From Manihot esculenta (Eukaryota > Streptophyta > Magnoliopsida > Malpighiales > Euphorbiaceae), in NCBI RefSeq assembly GCF_001659605.2, contig NC_035169.2, positions 13,553,529 to 13,617,528 of the forward strand: 64,000 bases of DNA, read 5' to 3'. Shown piece by piece: positions 45,853 to 58,424 of this stretch (positions are counted from its first letter, which is position 1; each line of letters begins with the position of its first letter). The notes beneath the pieces were generated by a model. It ran no database searches and was not told the origin of the DNA. It worked only from the letters and a program-made list of their open reading frames with translations. Both the position numbers and the translations under genes were made by a program.

Positions 45853-48065
45853 TGTAACGACCCGAAAATCGGACCGCTACCGGCGCTAGGATCCGGGTCG
45901 ACTTAAGGCCGCCGGGACCCGTAGCAAGCCTGACATGTAACCTGTAAACCTGTTCAATCCCATACATGATCAACAATCATACATAAAAATTAAAACTTTT
46001 CCTCATACATACTGTCATCAACTAACTCAACCTGTGCATACCCTGAACATATACATAACATAGTCCCTCTGTGGGATCTCATCAAGCCTTAAAGGCAAAC
46101 AGCCTGTGTTGAGTTAGTTTACATAAACATCATAACATAAGATCATGTATAGACAAAAGGGATTAACAATACATTATGGTCAAGCACAACTCTATCCTCA
46201 ATAACCTCATTACATAACATTCTGAATATTTTTACATTACATCATAGTACAATCGTCATGTCCACAATCTAACTATTACAACATAGGACATACTTTCAAA
46301 CTCTGGCTAACCTTCTGATCTACCCTGTACCTGCACATCTGGGGTTAGGGGAGAGGGGTGAGCTACAAAGCCCAGTGAGCAGAATAGTATAAAACATTAT
46401 ATTAAAATTTCATGCTTTCATGGAATGCAACACATCACAACAAATCACATCTCGGATGGTATTGTCACCTATAGTCCTCTACATAGGTCCAACTGTGCCG
46501 GGACGTAGAATGGGTCAACCGGTCTTTCCCTTATCATAACATATCATATGGACCAACTGTGCCAGGGACGTAGAATGGGTACAACCTGGACTTTCTCTTA
46601 CATCGTGCCAGGGACGTAGAATGGGTACAACCTGGACTTCCATACCATAACATGCCATAACATCAATCATATCATATGAGGACTAAAGGATCATCCAATA
46701 ACCAATCCACATCAACATAAACATCATAAATGCAATGCAACATATTCGTGAATACTAATGCAAGCAACCTATTATATCTCATGGCATTCATGATGCATGG
46801 ATCATGCTCAAAATTCATATTTCATTTATTTAAAACTTAAGGTTTATTCCACTCACCTCTGGCTAGCTCTGACAAACTCTGTAGCAGCTGGCTCACTGCT
46901 GGGGTCCTCGGTTCCTCGGGTCCAAACCTACACAGGTGGACTCCAATGAGGGACCAAACATACATAAACATAACTCTAATATACTCCCCAAAAACCCCCT
47001 AAAACATCATGAAACAATCACATAACAACATGCAAGAAATGGCTGGACAGGGCACTTTCGGCGGCAGGTTCGGCGGCCGAAAGTCCCTCCAGAGCCGAAA
47101 GTCAGGCAGGTTCGGCGGCACCTTCGGCGGCCGAAACTCCCAGACAGAGACGAAACTCATGCATGTTCGGCGGCACCTTCGGCGGCCGAAAGTCCCAGAC
47201 AGAGACGAAAGTCTCCCTTCGGGGGCAACTTCGGCAGCCGAAAGGCCTGCCTCACCAGCCATGTTCGGCGGCCGAAAGTGCCTTCGGCTGCCGAACCTGG
47301 TTTCTGCCGAAGGGCAGAAACTTGGCTCCCAAATGCATTTTCGCCTCCAAACTCACCAATCATGCATATACCTCAGTTAAAACATGCATACAAGTTCCTA
47401 GGGGCCTCAAAACATCAAATACCCCAACTACAACACTTCAAACACACAAAAACAACATACATTGTCCAAGACATCAAGGTTAACCCATAACTCCACATAT
47501 AACCTAACATGCATTTCTACCCATCGATCTAGCATAAAACTTATTGAAAACACATAAGGAGCTTAAGATCGGCTCTTACCTCTTGAAGATCGAGAGGGAG
47601 ACGACCTAAACTTGGAGATCCACGAAAATGAGCTCCTGAGTTCCCAAAGCTCCAAAACTTGGTTTAAACGTTCAAAACTTGCAATGTGAGTTTAAAACTC
47701 AAGAAAAATGGTGGGGATTTGGAGGAAGAACACTAGGTTTGCAAAGGGAAAGTCGGAAACTTGCTGTGGCCGAAAATGGGAGAAAGCTCGCCCATTTCGG
47801 CTAAGTGCCCCTTATATAGTGGCTGGCTAGGCCACGTTCGGGGGCCGAATGTGCCTCCGCATCCATGCAAAATGTTCGGCGGCCGAACCTGGGTTTTCCT
47901 CCAATGCTATTTTCATGCAAAAACTCATTTAGTTTCATACTTTAAAACATTAAAATACATGAAAACATTTTATAAAACATGTTCTTACCCTTCTAGAGGT
48001 CTCCGACATCCGAGATTCCACCGGACGGTAGGAATTCCGATACCGGAGTCTAGCCGGGTATTACA
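45853..48065 (-). repeat. Element C 3' LTR (2213 bp)
   Basis: Relative to the 5' LTR it lacks 112 bp near 47893, with the deletion joined within the dyad sequence TTCGGCGGCCGAAC. It carries repeats of GTGCCAGGGACGTAGAATGG at about 46495-46640 and a dyad array at 47055-47300. Confidence 0.93.
47055..47300. repeat. Dyad array TTCGGC-G-GCCGAA in LTR C
   Basis: Multiple dyads and half sites occur (for example about 47069, 47122, 47179 and 47264). The matching array in the 5' LTR is at about 55853-56098, with another cluster at about 56672-56795 that is mostly deleted in this LTR. Confidence 0.85.
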
Positions 48066-48083
48066 TTCTCCCCCCCTTAAGAA
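48066..48083 (-). other. Element C polypurine tract
   Basis: The minus strand has TTAAGGGGGGGAGAA before the 3' LTR, identical to element B. Confidence 0.8.
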
Positions 48084-50241
48084 CATTCGTCCCCGAATGT
48101 TCCTCAACTAGCACATGCATAGCAAACAACACAACATATATAAGCACATAAACACATAGGGATCTAACCTTAAAAGAGATGAGGGTATTGCTGGAGCATG
48201 GACTCCCGTGTCTCCCAAGTGCATTCTTCCAAGTTGTGGTGGTTCCATAGGACTTTCACCATCGGGATTTCCTTGTTTCTTAACTTTCTGATCTGGGTGT
48301 CTATGATCCGTACTGGCTGTTCAACATAGGTGAGATCCTCTTGGACCTCCACATCAGGCTCACTAAGAACCTTACTCGGATCTGACACAAACTTCCTCAA
48401 CATTGAAACATGGAAAACCGGATGGATTCTCTCCATCGAAGCAGGTAAATCCAGCTTGTACGACACATTCCCAATCTTTTGCAAGATTTCAAAGGGTCCG
48501 ATGTATCGTGGGGCTAGTTTACCTTTCTTCCCGAAGCGAACCACTCCCTTCATTGGAGACACCTTGAGCAATACCAACTCCCCCTCCTGAAACTCTAACT
48601 GTCTTCTGCGGACGTCTGCATAGCTCTTCTGTCTGCTTGCAGCAGTCTTGATCCTTTCTCTAATTATGGGTACCACCCTGCTGGTAATCTCTACTAGCTC
48701 AGGCCCTGCCAAGGCCTTTTCTCCAACTTCCTCCCAGCAAACAGGTGACCTGCACTTCCTCCCATATAAAGCTTCATATGGAGCCATCCCGATGCTAGCA
48801 TGATGGCTGTTGTTGTAGGCAAACTCCACCAAAGGTAGATGCTGCCTCCAAGAACCGCCAAAGTCCAGCACACACATTCTGAGCATATCCTCGATAGTCT
48901 GGATGGTCCTTTCTGACTGTCCATCAGTCTGGGGGTGGAAGGCAGTACTGAAATCCAACCTAGTACCCATGGCATTCTGCAGACTCCGCCAAAATCTGGA
49001 GGTGAACTGGGGCCCTCTATCTGACACTATCGAAACAGGAACCCCATGCAACCTGACGATCTCATCCACATATACCTGCGCCAACTTGTCCACAGAGTAG
49101 CCACTCCTGACAGGGATGAAGTGAGCAGATTTGGTGAGTCTGTCCACAATCACCCATATGGAGTCCAATCTGTTGGACGTCGCCGGTAACCCCACTACGA
49201 AGTCCATAGCTATATTCTCCCATTTCCACTCTGGAATAGGTAGCGGGTTAAGCATTCCAGCCGGCTTCTGATGTTCCAGCTCACCCTCTGACACACTTCG
49301 CAGGCGGACACAAACTGTGCCACTTCTTTCTTCATCGCTGGCCACCAATAAACTTTCTTCAAATCTTGATACATCTTGGTGGCTCCGGGGTGAATGCTGT
49401 ATCTCGCATTATGAGCTTCTCTCATAATGTCTCCTTTTAGCCCAATGTCATCTGGTACACATAGTCTGCTCCCATAGGGGAGGATCCCCTTACTGTCGAA
49501 TCTATACTCGCTATCATTGCCTGACTGAACAGTCCTGGCAATCTTTACTAACTCCGGGTCCTCATGCTATTTCTGAGCCACCTGCTCTAGAAACACGGGT
49601 GCCACTCTCATCTGGGCCACCAAGGCACCTGTACCAGATAACTCCATCTGTAGACCTTCCTCAATAAGCTTATAGAACTCCTTCACCACTGGCCTCCTCT
49701 CTGCCGATATGTGGGATAAACTACCGAGTGATTTCCGGCTTAAGGCGTCTGCCACAACATTCGCCTTACCCGGATGGTACTGAATCTTGCAATCATAGTC
49801 ACTCAGCAGCTCCACCCATCTCCTCTGTCTCAAATTCAAATCCCTCTGACTCAAGATGTACTGCAGGCTCTTATGATCTGTAAAGATCTCACATTTCACT
49901 CCATAGAGGTAATGCCTCCACATCTTGAGTGCAAAGATTACTGCTGCCATCTCAAGGTTGTGTGTGGGGTAATTCAACTCATGCTTCTTCAGCTGCCTAG
50001 AAGCATAAGCAATCACCTTCTCATTCTGCATCAGTACACAACCCAGTCCCACACGGGACGCATCACAAAAGACTGTAAAGTCCTCTCCACTAGATGGCAG
50101 AGCTAACACTGGTGCTGAAGTCAACTTCTTCTTAAGCTCTTCGAAACTCTCCTCGCACTGGTCGGTCCACAGAAACTTCTGACCCTTCCTGGTTAGTCTG
50201 GTTAGAGGAGCTGCTATTTTTGAGAAGTCCTGAACGAACCT

Positions 50242-51474
50242 CCTGTAGTAACCTGCCAAACCCAAGAAACTTCTAATCTCTGTCACTGATGTGGGTCTAG
50301 GCCAGTTAGCCACAGTTTCTGTCTTCTTGGGGTCCACCTCAATCCCATTCTCTGACACTACATGCCCCAAGAACGAAATGCTCCTCAGCCAGAACTCACA
50401 TTTAGAGAACTTGGCATACAGGCCATGTTCCCTCAAAGTCTGCAAGACCAACCGCAGATGATGGGCATGCTCCTCTGCATTTCTGGAATACACTAAGATA
50501 TCATCTATAAAGACAATAACAAAGTGATCCAGGTATTGACTAAATACTCTGTTCATGAGATCCATGAATGCTGCAGGGGCGTTGGTTAACCCGAACGGCA
50601 TTACAAGGAACTCAAAATGCCCATATCTGGTCCTGAAGGCTGTCTTCGGCACATCCTCATCCCTTATCCTTAGCTGATGGTACCCCGATCTTAGATCTAT
50701 TTTGGAGAAACAACCTGCTCCGGCTAGCTGGTCGAATAGATCATCGATCCTTGGCAATGGGTACCTATTCTTGGTAGTGACTTTGTTCAACTGCCTGTAG
50801 TCGATACAAAGTCTAAGGGATCCATCCTTCTTCCTCACAAACAAGACCGGAGCACCCCAAGGTGAGGTACTCTGTCGGATGAAACCCTTTTCTACCAGCT
50901 CCTGCAATTGCTCTTTTAACTCCTTTAACTCTGCTGGGGCCATCCTGTAGGGAGGGATAGAGATCGGTCTAGCTCCAGGTACCAACTCTATCTCGAACTC
51001 TATCTCCCTAGCAGGTGGTAAACCTGGAAGTTCATCAGGAAAGACATCCTGAAACTCTCTGACAACTGGCACCGAGGCTGGCTCCCTGACCTGACTGTCT
51101 AGCTCTCTCACATGAGCTAAGTACCCCTGACATCCCTTCCTAAGCAACCTACGAGCCTGAAGAGCTGATATCAGACCTCTAGGTGTACCCCTCTTGTCTC
51201 CTCTGAAGACGACCTCTGACCCGTCCTGATCTCTGAACTTGACTACCTTGTCCCTGCAGTCCAAGGTAGCACCATGGGTAGATAGCCAATCCATCCCTAG
51301 AATGACGTCAAAGTCTGTCAAATCTAGAACCACAAGGTCGGCGGAGAGGCATCTTCCCTCAATAAAAACTGGACTGTACTGGCAGACTGACACTGCCACT
51401 GACGGGTCACACTTGGGTCCACTGACCCATAGGGGACACTCTAACCCAGAGACTATCAGACCTAACCTCTCAAC
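50242..51474 (-). repeat. 1233-bp in-frame duplication, copy 2 (downstream in pol)
   Basis: This is a direct repeat of 51475-52707 at an offset of exactly 1233 bp (411 codons). Only a few differences are visible (for example C versus Y before FSKIDL, I versus V in SPVFxEG, and V versus M in LxVLDL). Confidence 0.95.
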
Positions 51475-52707
51475 CCTGTAGTAACCTGCCAAACCCAAGA
51501 AACTTCTAATCTCTGTCACTGATGTGGGTCTAGGCCAGTTAGCCACAGTTTCTGTCTTCTTGGGGTCCACCTCAATCCCATTCTCTGACACTACATGCCC
51601 CAAGAACGAAATGCTCCTCAGCCAGAACTCACATTTAGAGAACTTGGCATACAGGCCATGTTCCCTCAAAGTCTGCAAGACCAACCGCAGATGATGGGCA
51701 TGCTCCTCTGCATTTCTGGAATACACTAAGATATCATCTATAAAGACAATAACAAAGTGATCCAGGTATTGACTAAATACTCTGTTCATGAGATCCATGA
51801 ATGCTGCAGGGGCGTTGGTTAACCCGAACGGCATTACAAGGAACTCAAAATGCCCATATCTGGTCCTGAAGGCTGTCTTCGGCACATCCTCATCCCTTAT
51901 CCTTAGCTGATGGTACCCCGATCTTAGATCTATTTTGGAGAAATAACCTGCTCCGGCTAGCTGGTCGAATAGATCATCGATCCTTGGCAATGGGTACCTA
52001 TTCTTGGTAGTGACTTTGTTCAACTGCCTGTAGTCGATACAAAGTCTAAGGGATCCATCCTTCTTCCTCACAAACAAGACCGGAGCACCCCAAGGTGAGG
52101 TACTCTGTCGGATGAAACCCTTTTCTACCAGCTCCTGCAATTGCTCTTTTAACTCCTTTAACTCTGCTGGGGCCATCCTGTAGGGAGGGATAGAGATCGG
52201 TCTAGCTCCAGGTACCAACTCTATCTCGAACTCTATCTCCCTAGCAGGTGGTAAACCTGGAAGTTCATCAGGAAAGACATCCTGAAACTCTCTGACAACT
52301 GGCACCGAGGCTGGCTCCCTGACCTGACTGTCTAGCTCTCTCACATGAGCTAAGTACCCCTGACATCCCTTCCTAAGCAACCTACGAGCCTGAAGAGCTG
52401 ATATCAGACCTCTAGGTGTACCCCTCTTGTCTCCTCTGAAGACGACCTCTGACCCGTCCTGATCTCTGAACTTGACTACCTTGTCCCTGCAGTCCAAGGT
52501 AGCACCATGGGTAGATAGCCAATCCATCCCTAGAATGACGTCAAAGTCTGTCAAATCTAGAACCATAAGGTCGGCGGAGAGGCATCTTCCCTCAACAAAA
52601 ACTGGACTGTACTGGCAGACTGACACTGCCACTGACGGGTCACACTTGGGTCCACTGACCCATAGGGGACACTCTAACCCAGAGACTATCAGACCTAACC
52701 TCTCAAC
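51475..52707 (-). repeat. 1233-bp in-frame duplication, copy 1 (upstream in pol)
   Basis: It spans from VERLGL in the protease region to LAGYYR at the end of RT. It joins copy 2 directly at 51474/51475 without extra bases. Confidence 0.95.
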
Positions 52708-53055
52708 GGCTCTCGGAGCAATAAATGAATGAGATGCACCCGGGTCCATTAATGCATACACATCAGAACACCCAATGACGAGATTACCTGACACCACGGT
52801 GTTGGATGTGTTAGCCTCCTGCTGTGTCATGGTGAAGATCCTGGCTGGAGCTGATGGACCTTCACCTCGGGAACCAGAAGAAGAGGCTGCCCCTCTCCCT
52901 CTACCTCTGCCACTGCCCTGAGTTGTGGCTGGAACTGCTGGCTGTGCCACACTACCAGAAGCTGTCTGCTGGGGCTGGCCCATAAAAGGTGCTCTAGGAC
53001 AATCCCGAGCCATGTGTCCCTCCTGTCCACATCTGAAACATGTGTTAGTCCCAGC

Positions 53056-54381
53056 TCAACACACTCCCCTGTGCGGTCTTCCACATCTCTGACATTCTGT
53101 ACCATCTGAGCCTGAGCTCGAGCCACCGCCGAATCCCAAACCGGATTTCAACTTGTTCCAAAACTTATTCTTCTTCGACTTCCTGGTGGTGTTATCCCAC
53201 CTCTTCTTGCCTGAACTCTGAGAAGAGAACCCTGGTCCTCCTCTGCCTGGGGTCTTAACCCCTGAAGACTGGGTCACTGACTGCTTCACTGACCCCTCAA
53301 CTATAGTACTTGCCTCCATTCTTCGAGCCATATCCACCACAGTGTGGAAACTTTCTCTCTCAGCTGACTGAACCAACGAGGAGTACCTGGAATGCAGCTT
53401 CATAACATATTTCTTGGCTTTCTTCGTATCTGAATCTAGAGCTTGCCCTGAAAAAGGCAATAGCTCCAAGAATTTATCCGTGAACTCCTCTACACTCATG
53501 TGCTCTGACTGCCTCAGTTGCTCAAACTCAATCATTTTCAGTTCTCTAGAACTGTCCGGAAAAGCCCATCCAGCGAACTCATTCGCAAATTCTTCCCACG
53601 TCATACCGTCTAGTCTCGGGTCCACATAACATTTGAACCATTCCCGTGCCTTCTTGCACTTTAAAGTGAACCCTGCCATCTGAATGGCCCTACTGTCACT
53701 TGCCCCTAGCTCATCAGTTATCGTCTTCACCACTCTCAGATACTCAAAGGGGTCATCCCCTGACTTGTATTTGGGAGCATCTAACTTGAGGTAGTCTGTC
53801 ATCTTTACCTTGCTCCCATCAACTGAGCTAGGTCTAGGAGGTTGAGTAACTGGGGCTGCTGGTTCTGTAGGTGGTGGAGGTGGAGGTGCAGCATTCCCCG
53901 AGGTGGGGTTTGCCGGGTTTGGATAGAAGGGTGAGGGTGGATAAGCTGGGTACTGTGTGTAGGGTGGATAGAAAGGTGGATAAGGCATGTAGGTAGGGTA
54001 GGGGTGAAAGCTGGAGTAATCCGATGTACCTCCCATCGGATACCCTGAACCCTGTGGGAAGGGTGGATAATGGGGTGGAAAACCATACCCCGAGGCCTGA
54101 ACGCCTCCCTGTGACTCCCCTGTCCCTTCTTCCTGCATGCTCACATCCAGGTTCCCATCCCTCCTCTGATCCTCTTCCATAACCTCCCTCACATCTGAAG
54201 AACTTCCTCCTCTATCAGTCCCCCTTCTGCTAGCATCAAAAGACCTTCTAGGGTCCCTTGACACTCTTTCTCTGTTGGCTCTACAAGACATAGCCCTAGG
54301 CAATGTAGGAGGACGGGCGCTCGTGCCCTCATCCTCAGGTGGCACTCCAGTCAACCGTGCAGATCGACGAGTTCCTCTCAT
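53056..54381 (-). pseudogene. Element C gag, ends at a premature TGA
   Basis: It starts at [15 protein letters not shown] (54381). It has the proline/tyrosine-rich segment (about 53880-54090), capsid core ([40 protein letters not shown]), basic linker and CQRCGRPHRG. The frame ends at TGA 53056, 14 codons before the pol frame, which is in the same phase. In element A the equivalent place has a frameshift instead. In most Tekay elements gag and pol are one frame, so this is probably a point mutation rather than a programmed stop. Confidence 0.88.
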
Positions 54382-54634
54382 CCTGTTTTCTGAAAACAGT
54401 ACACAACATACAAACATTAGCATCATATGGTTCATGTGAGCACACATGAACCCTCATCACATACATCACATAGTATATCATATCATTAATGCACATGCAT
54501 AAAGTCATGGCATTTCACATCATCATGCAAGACAGGACTCAACGTCCTATCCTAGTGGACATGACCTTCCTATTGTGCTTGACTTCTATAACATCTATGA
54601 GCCCGACACTCTAGGTCCGACCATATGAACCTAG

Positions 54635-54647
54635 GGCTCTGATACCA
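54635..54647 (-). other. Element C primer-binding site (tRNA-iMet)
   Basis: The minus strand has TGGTATCAGAGCC three bases inside the 5' LTR. Confidence 0.9.
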
Positions 54648-54650
54648 TTC

Positions 54651-56975
54651 TGTAACGACCCGAAAATCGGACCGCTACCGGCGCTAGGATCCGGGTCGAC
54701 TTAAGGCCGCCGGGACCCGTAGCAAGCCTGACATGTAACCTGTAAACCTGTTCAATCCCATACATGATCAACAATCATACATAAAAATTAAAACTTTTCC
54801 TCATACATACTGTCATCAACTAACTCAACCTGTGCATACCCTGAACATATACATAACATAGTCCCTCTGTGGGATCTCATCAAGCCTTAAAGGCAAACAG
54901 CCTGTGTTGAGTTAGTTTACATAAACATCATAACATAAGATCATGTATAGACAAAAGGGATTAACAATACATTATGGTCAAGCACAACTCTATCCTCAAT
55001 AACCTCATTACATAACATTCTGAATATTTTTACATTACATCATAGTACAATCGTCATGTCCACAATCTAACTATTACAACATAGGACATACTTTCAAACT
55101 CTGGCTAACCTTCTGATCTACCCTGTACCTGCACATCTGGGGTTAGGGGAGAGGGGTGAGCTACAAAGCCCAGTGAGCAGAATAGTATAAAACATTATAT
55201 TAAAATTTCATGCTTTCATGGAATGCAACACATCACAACAAATCACATCTCGGATGGTATTGTCACCTATAGTCCTCTACATAGGTCCAACTGTGCCGGG
55301 ACGTAGAATGGGTCAACCAGTCTTTCCCTTATCATAACATATCATATGGACCAACTGTGCCAGGGACGTAGAATGGGTACAACCTGGACTTTCTCTTACA
55401 TCGTGCCAGGGACGTAGAATGGGTACAACCTGGACTTCCATACCATAACATGCCATAACATCAATCATATCATATGAGGACTAAAGGATCATCCAATAAC
55501 CAATCCACATCAACATAAACATCATAAATGCAATGCAACATATTCGTGAATACTAATGCAAGCAACCTATTATATCTCATGGCATTCATGATGCATGGAT
55601 CATGCTCAAAATTCATATTTCATTTATTTAAAACTTAAGGTTTATTCCACTCACCTCTGGCTAGCTCTGACAAACTCTGTAGCAGCTGGCTCACTGCTGG
55701 GGTCCTCGGTTCCTCGGGTCCGAACCTACACAGGTGGACTCCAATGAGGGACCAAACATACATAAACATAACTCTAATATACTCCCCAAAAACCCCCTAA
55801 AACATCATGAAACAATCACATAACAACATGCAAGAAATGGCTGGACAGGGCACTTTCGGCGGCAGGTTCGGCGGCCGAAAGTCCCTCCAGAGCCGAAAGT
55901 CAGGCAGGTTCGGCGGCACCTTCGGCGGCCGAAACTCCCAGACAGAGACGAAACTCATGCATGTTCGGCGGCACCTTCGGCGGCCGAAAGTCCCAGACAG
56001 AGACGAAAGTCTCCCTTCGGGGGCAACTTCGGCAGCCGAAAGGCCTGCCTCACCAGCCATGTTCGGCGGCCGAAAGTGCCTTCGGCTGCCGAACCTGGTT
56101 TCTGCCGAAGGGCAGAAACTTGGCTCCCAAATGCATTTTCGCCTCCAAACTCACCAATCATGCATATACCTCAGTTAAAACATGCATACAAGTTCCTAGG
56201 GGCCTCAAAACATCAAATACCCCAACTACAACACTTCAAACACACAAAAACAACATACATTGTCCAAGACATCAAGGTTAACCCATAACTCCACATATAA
56301 CCTAACATGCATTTCTACCCATCGATCTAGCATAAAACTTATTGAAAACACATAAGGAGCTTAAGATCGGCTCTTACCTCTTGAAGATCGAGAGGGAGAC
56401 GACCTAAACTTGGAGATCCACGAAAATGAGCTCCTGAGTTCCCAAAGCTCCAAAACTTGGTTTAAACGTTCAAAACTTGCAATGTGAGTTTAAAACTCAA
56501 GAAAAATGGTGGGGATTTGGAGGAAGAACACTAGGTTTGCAAAGGGAAAGTCGGAAACTTGCTGTGGCCGAAAATGGGAGAAAGCTCGCCCATTTCGGCT
56601 AAGTGCCCCTTATATAGTGGCTGGCCAGGCCACGTTCGGGGGCCGAATGTGCCTCCGCATCCATGCAAAATGTTCGGCGGCCGAACTTGACTTTCGGCGG
56701 CCGAACCTGAACTTCCCTAACTCATGCTTTCGGGGGCCTAACGTGCCTCCAAAACGCATGCATGTTCGGCGGCCGAACTTGACTTTCGGCGGCCGAACCT
56801 AGGTTTTCCTCCAATGCTATTTTCATGCAAAAACTCATTTAGTTTCATACTTTAAAACATTAAAATACATGAAAACATTTTATAAAACATGTTCTTACCC
56901 TTCTAGAGGTCTCCGACATCCGAGATTCCACCGGACGGTAGGAATTCCGATACCGGAGTCTAGCCGGGTATTACA
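54651..56975 (-). repeat. Element C 5' LTR (2325 bp)
   Basis: This is the full-length partner of 45853-48065. It holds two dyad clusters (about 55853-56098 and 56672-56795). Confidence 0.93.
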
Positions 56976-56980
56976 ATTGT

Positions 56981-57243
56981 TCTCGTCGTTCCTCCGCCAC
57001 CGGGTTTCTTTGATCCCCAACGGGATCGCAGCTTGATCTTTTTTGTTAAGCAACGCGATTTTTGTCTGCCTTCCCCTTTTCTCCCTTCTTCATTAAGGTT
57101 TTCCATTACTTCGGAGTAACCCCTCACATGCTTTCAGCCAACTCCACTCTTTTTATGTGTTCCTTTGAATCAATCAGATTGTACTGGGGTTTTACCCCTC
57201 TGCTGTTTTATTTTCCACCTTTTTCTGTCTAGTCCGTGCTAGC
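56981..57243 (-). other. Element D LTR or 3' untranslated segment, right of element C
   Basis: This continues the segment interrupted at 45852. No coding similarity is seen, and the LTR inner boundary was not identified. Confidence 0.45.
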
Positions 57244-57246
57244 TAG

Positions 57247-57907
57247 AGGTTCTATTATTTTGCTCCTCGAGGAGGGTTGTCAATCTTCTCGGGGTATAAG
57301 GACTCCATTAAAGGCTTGGTTGAAGGTTTCACGGTGGTAGAGCTAAAGGAATGTTCGGGAATAACTTGGGATGTGGACCTCTCCTGGAGGGATGTCCCCC
57401 TAGGTTGTAATGACCTTCCCCGGCTGCCCCTGGTAGACCAGATCTGTCTTCTCCAACTGACCTCTGTCTCGAGGAAGTATGATGTCGAGAAGTGCATGTT
57501 CGTGTCTAATCTTCGGGACTACCAGGAAGCTGGTATTTGTTTGTTTGATGTTCTGCCTTTTGCCTTTTTCTTGTATTTGTTTCTAACTGTGAGTTATTTT
57601 TTTGTTTTTCGCAGCCTCTTCTGCATCGATGGACAAGATTAAGCCCTCTAAGAACTTCACGATGTCCTGGGAAAATATGAGGGCCACCTTGGAGGCCTTT
57701 CGGGCTGGTCGATTTGTGGCAGACGTGACCCGGGAGGTTTTTCACGCCATCTCCCCTCTTATGGCTGGCCAGACTACTTCTCCTGCCCCTGCTTCTTCAA
57801 GAGCACTAGTGCCTGCCCCTAAGGGCTCTCGTTCTGTAGACTCCAAGGCTTCCACCCAAGGCAGGACTCCGGGCTCCTCCAAGTCCCCTGCGGCTCCAAG
57901 GCCCTAG
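57247..57907 (+). pseudogene. Antisense, intron-containing gene in element D
   Basis: It lies on the strand opposite to pol, between integrase and the 3' LTR. Exon A (about 57247-57532; FYYFAPRGG, SIFSGYKDSIKG, then CLLQLTSVSRKYDVEKCMF) ends at G|GTATTTG. A pyrimidine-rich intron of 82 bp ends in TTTTTCGCAG at 57614. Exon B (57615-57907; MDKIKPSKNFTMSWENMRAT, then an Ala/Pro/Ser-rich tail to a stop) continues in the same frame across the junction. Antisense genes at this position are known from Retand-type TAT elements; the product resembles plant transposon gag-like proteins of unknown role. It is probably truncated at the 5' side (in-frame stop at about 57244). Confidence 0.55.
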
Positions 57908-57989
57908 TTGACATCCACTCCAGCTTCCTAGGAGCCCATCACTATCAAGAAATCTACGGAGGGTGGTTCCAAGGGAGGGGTTGAGGTTT

Positions 57990-58424
57990 CTCCTTCTGCA
58001 GCACAACCTAAGTAGAAGGGATCTGTAGCTCAATGGGGACTACTACTTCGGTGTGGAATGCCAATGCGAATGGTGTTTCCTTCGTGGGTGTCCGAGGAGT
58101 AGTTCGGAGCGCCCAAAGAATTATGTTGAGCTCAGCCGTCTAGTTCTTCCTCGCTTCATCCAGCCACTTCTTTAGTCCCTGAAGGATGGGTCGGTTTGTG
58201 ACTTCCGTCTGGCCGTTTCTTTGGGGATGGGCTACCGAGGAGAACTTGTGCCAGATGTCCATGTTTCTTGTAAAATCCTTGAAGGATTTGCAGTTAAACT
58301 GCTTGCTGTTGTCTGATATAAGTGTCCTCAGTATCTCAAATCTGCAAATGATGTTGCCCTAGATGAAGCCTATCACTTTCCGTGTTGTAATGGTGGGCAC
58401 GGCTTCAGCCTCAAGCCAATTGAT
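57990..58424 (-). repeat. 435-bp integrase duplication, copy b
   Basis: This is a direct repeat of 58425-58859 at an offset of 435 bp (145 codons, phase preserved). Several substitutions separate the copies, so it is older than the duplication in element C. Confidence 0.9.

Larger units (their letters stand above)
48170..53013 (-). pseudogene. Element C pol with duplicated PR-RT segment
   Basis: From 53013: the rest of the zinc knuckle, protease DPGASHSF, linker, RT ([39 protein letters not shown]). Then the frame re-enters the protease C-terminal part ([10 protein letters not shown]) and a complete second RT before RNase H. The duplicated units are 51475-52707 and 50242-51474. The 1148-codon frame stops at TAG 49567. 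Beyond it are RNase H end and integrase N-terminus ([16 protein letters not shown]), a one-base loss near 49280, and a 392-codon frame with the integrase core ([27 protein letters not shown]). The chromodomain (LWNHHNLEECTWE) follows, ending at 48170. This chromodomain is the only uninterrupted one among elements A, B and C. Confidence 0.92.
45853..56975 (-). mobile_element. Element C: Tekay/Del-like Ty3/gypsy element with internal duplication
   Basis: The ends TGTAAC...TATTACA are flanked by TSD ATTGT (45848-45852 and 56976-56980). The 3' LTR is 45853-48065 and the 5' LTR 54651-56975. Apart from one 112-bp deletion the LTRs differ at only a few bases, so insertion was recent. The coding region has a TGA between gag and pol, a one-base loss near 49280, a TAG at 49567 and a 1233-bp in-frame tandem duplication. 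It is inserted in element D. Confidence 0.93.

Noticed and set aside
49210..49425. Separate small gene of 71 codons at the integrase finger of element C
   Set aside because: It is the pol frame between the 49567 stop and the one-base loss near 49280, not an independent gene.
53014..53058. Programmed stop-codon readthrough between gag and pol in element C
   Set aside because: Element A shows a different break at this place and sister elements normally use one frame. A point mutation is simpler, and no readthrough context is evident.
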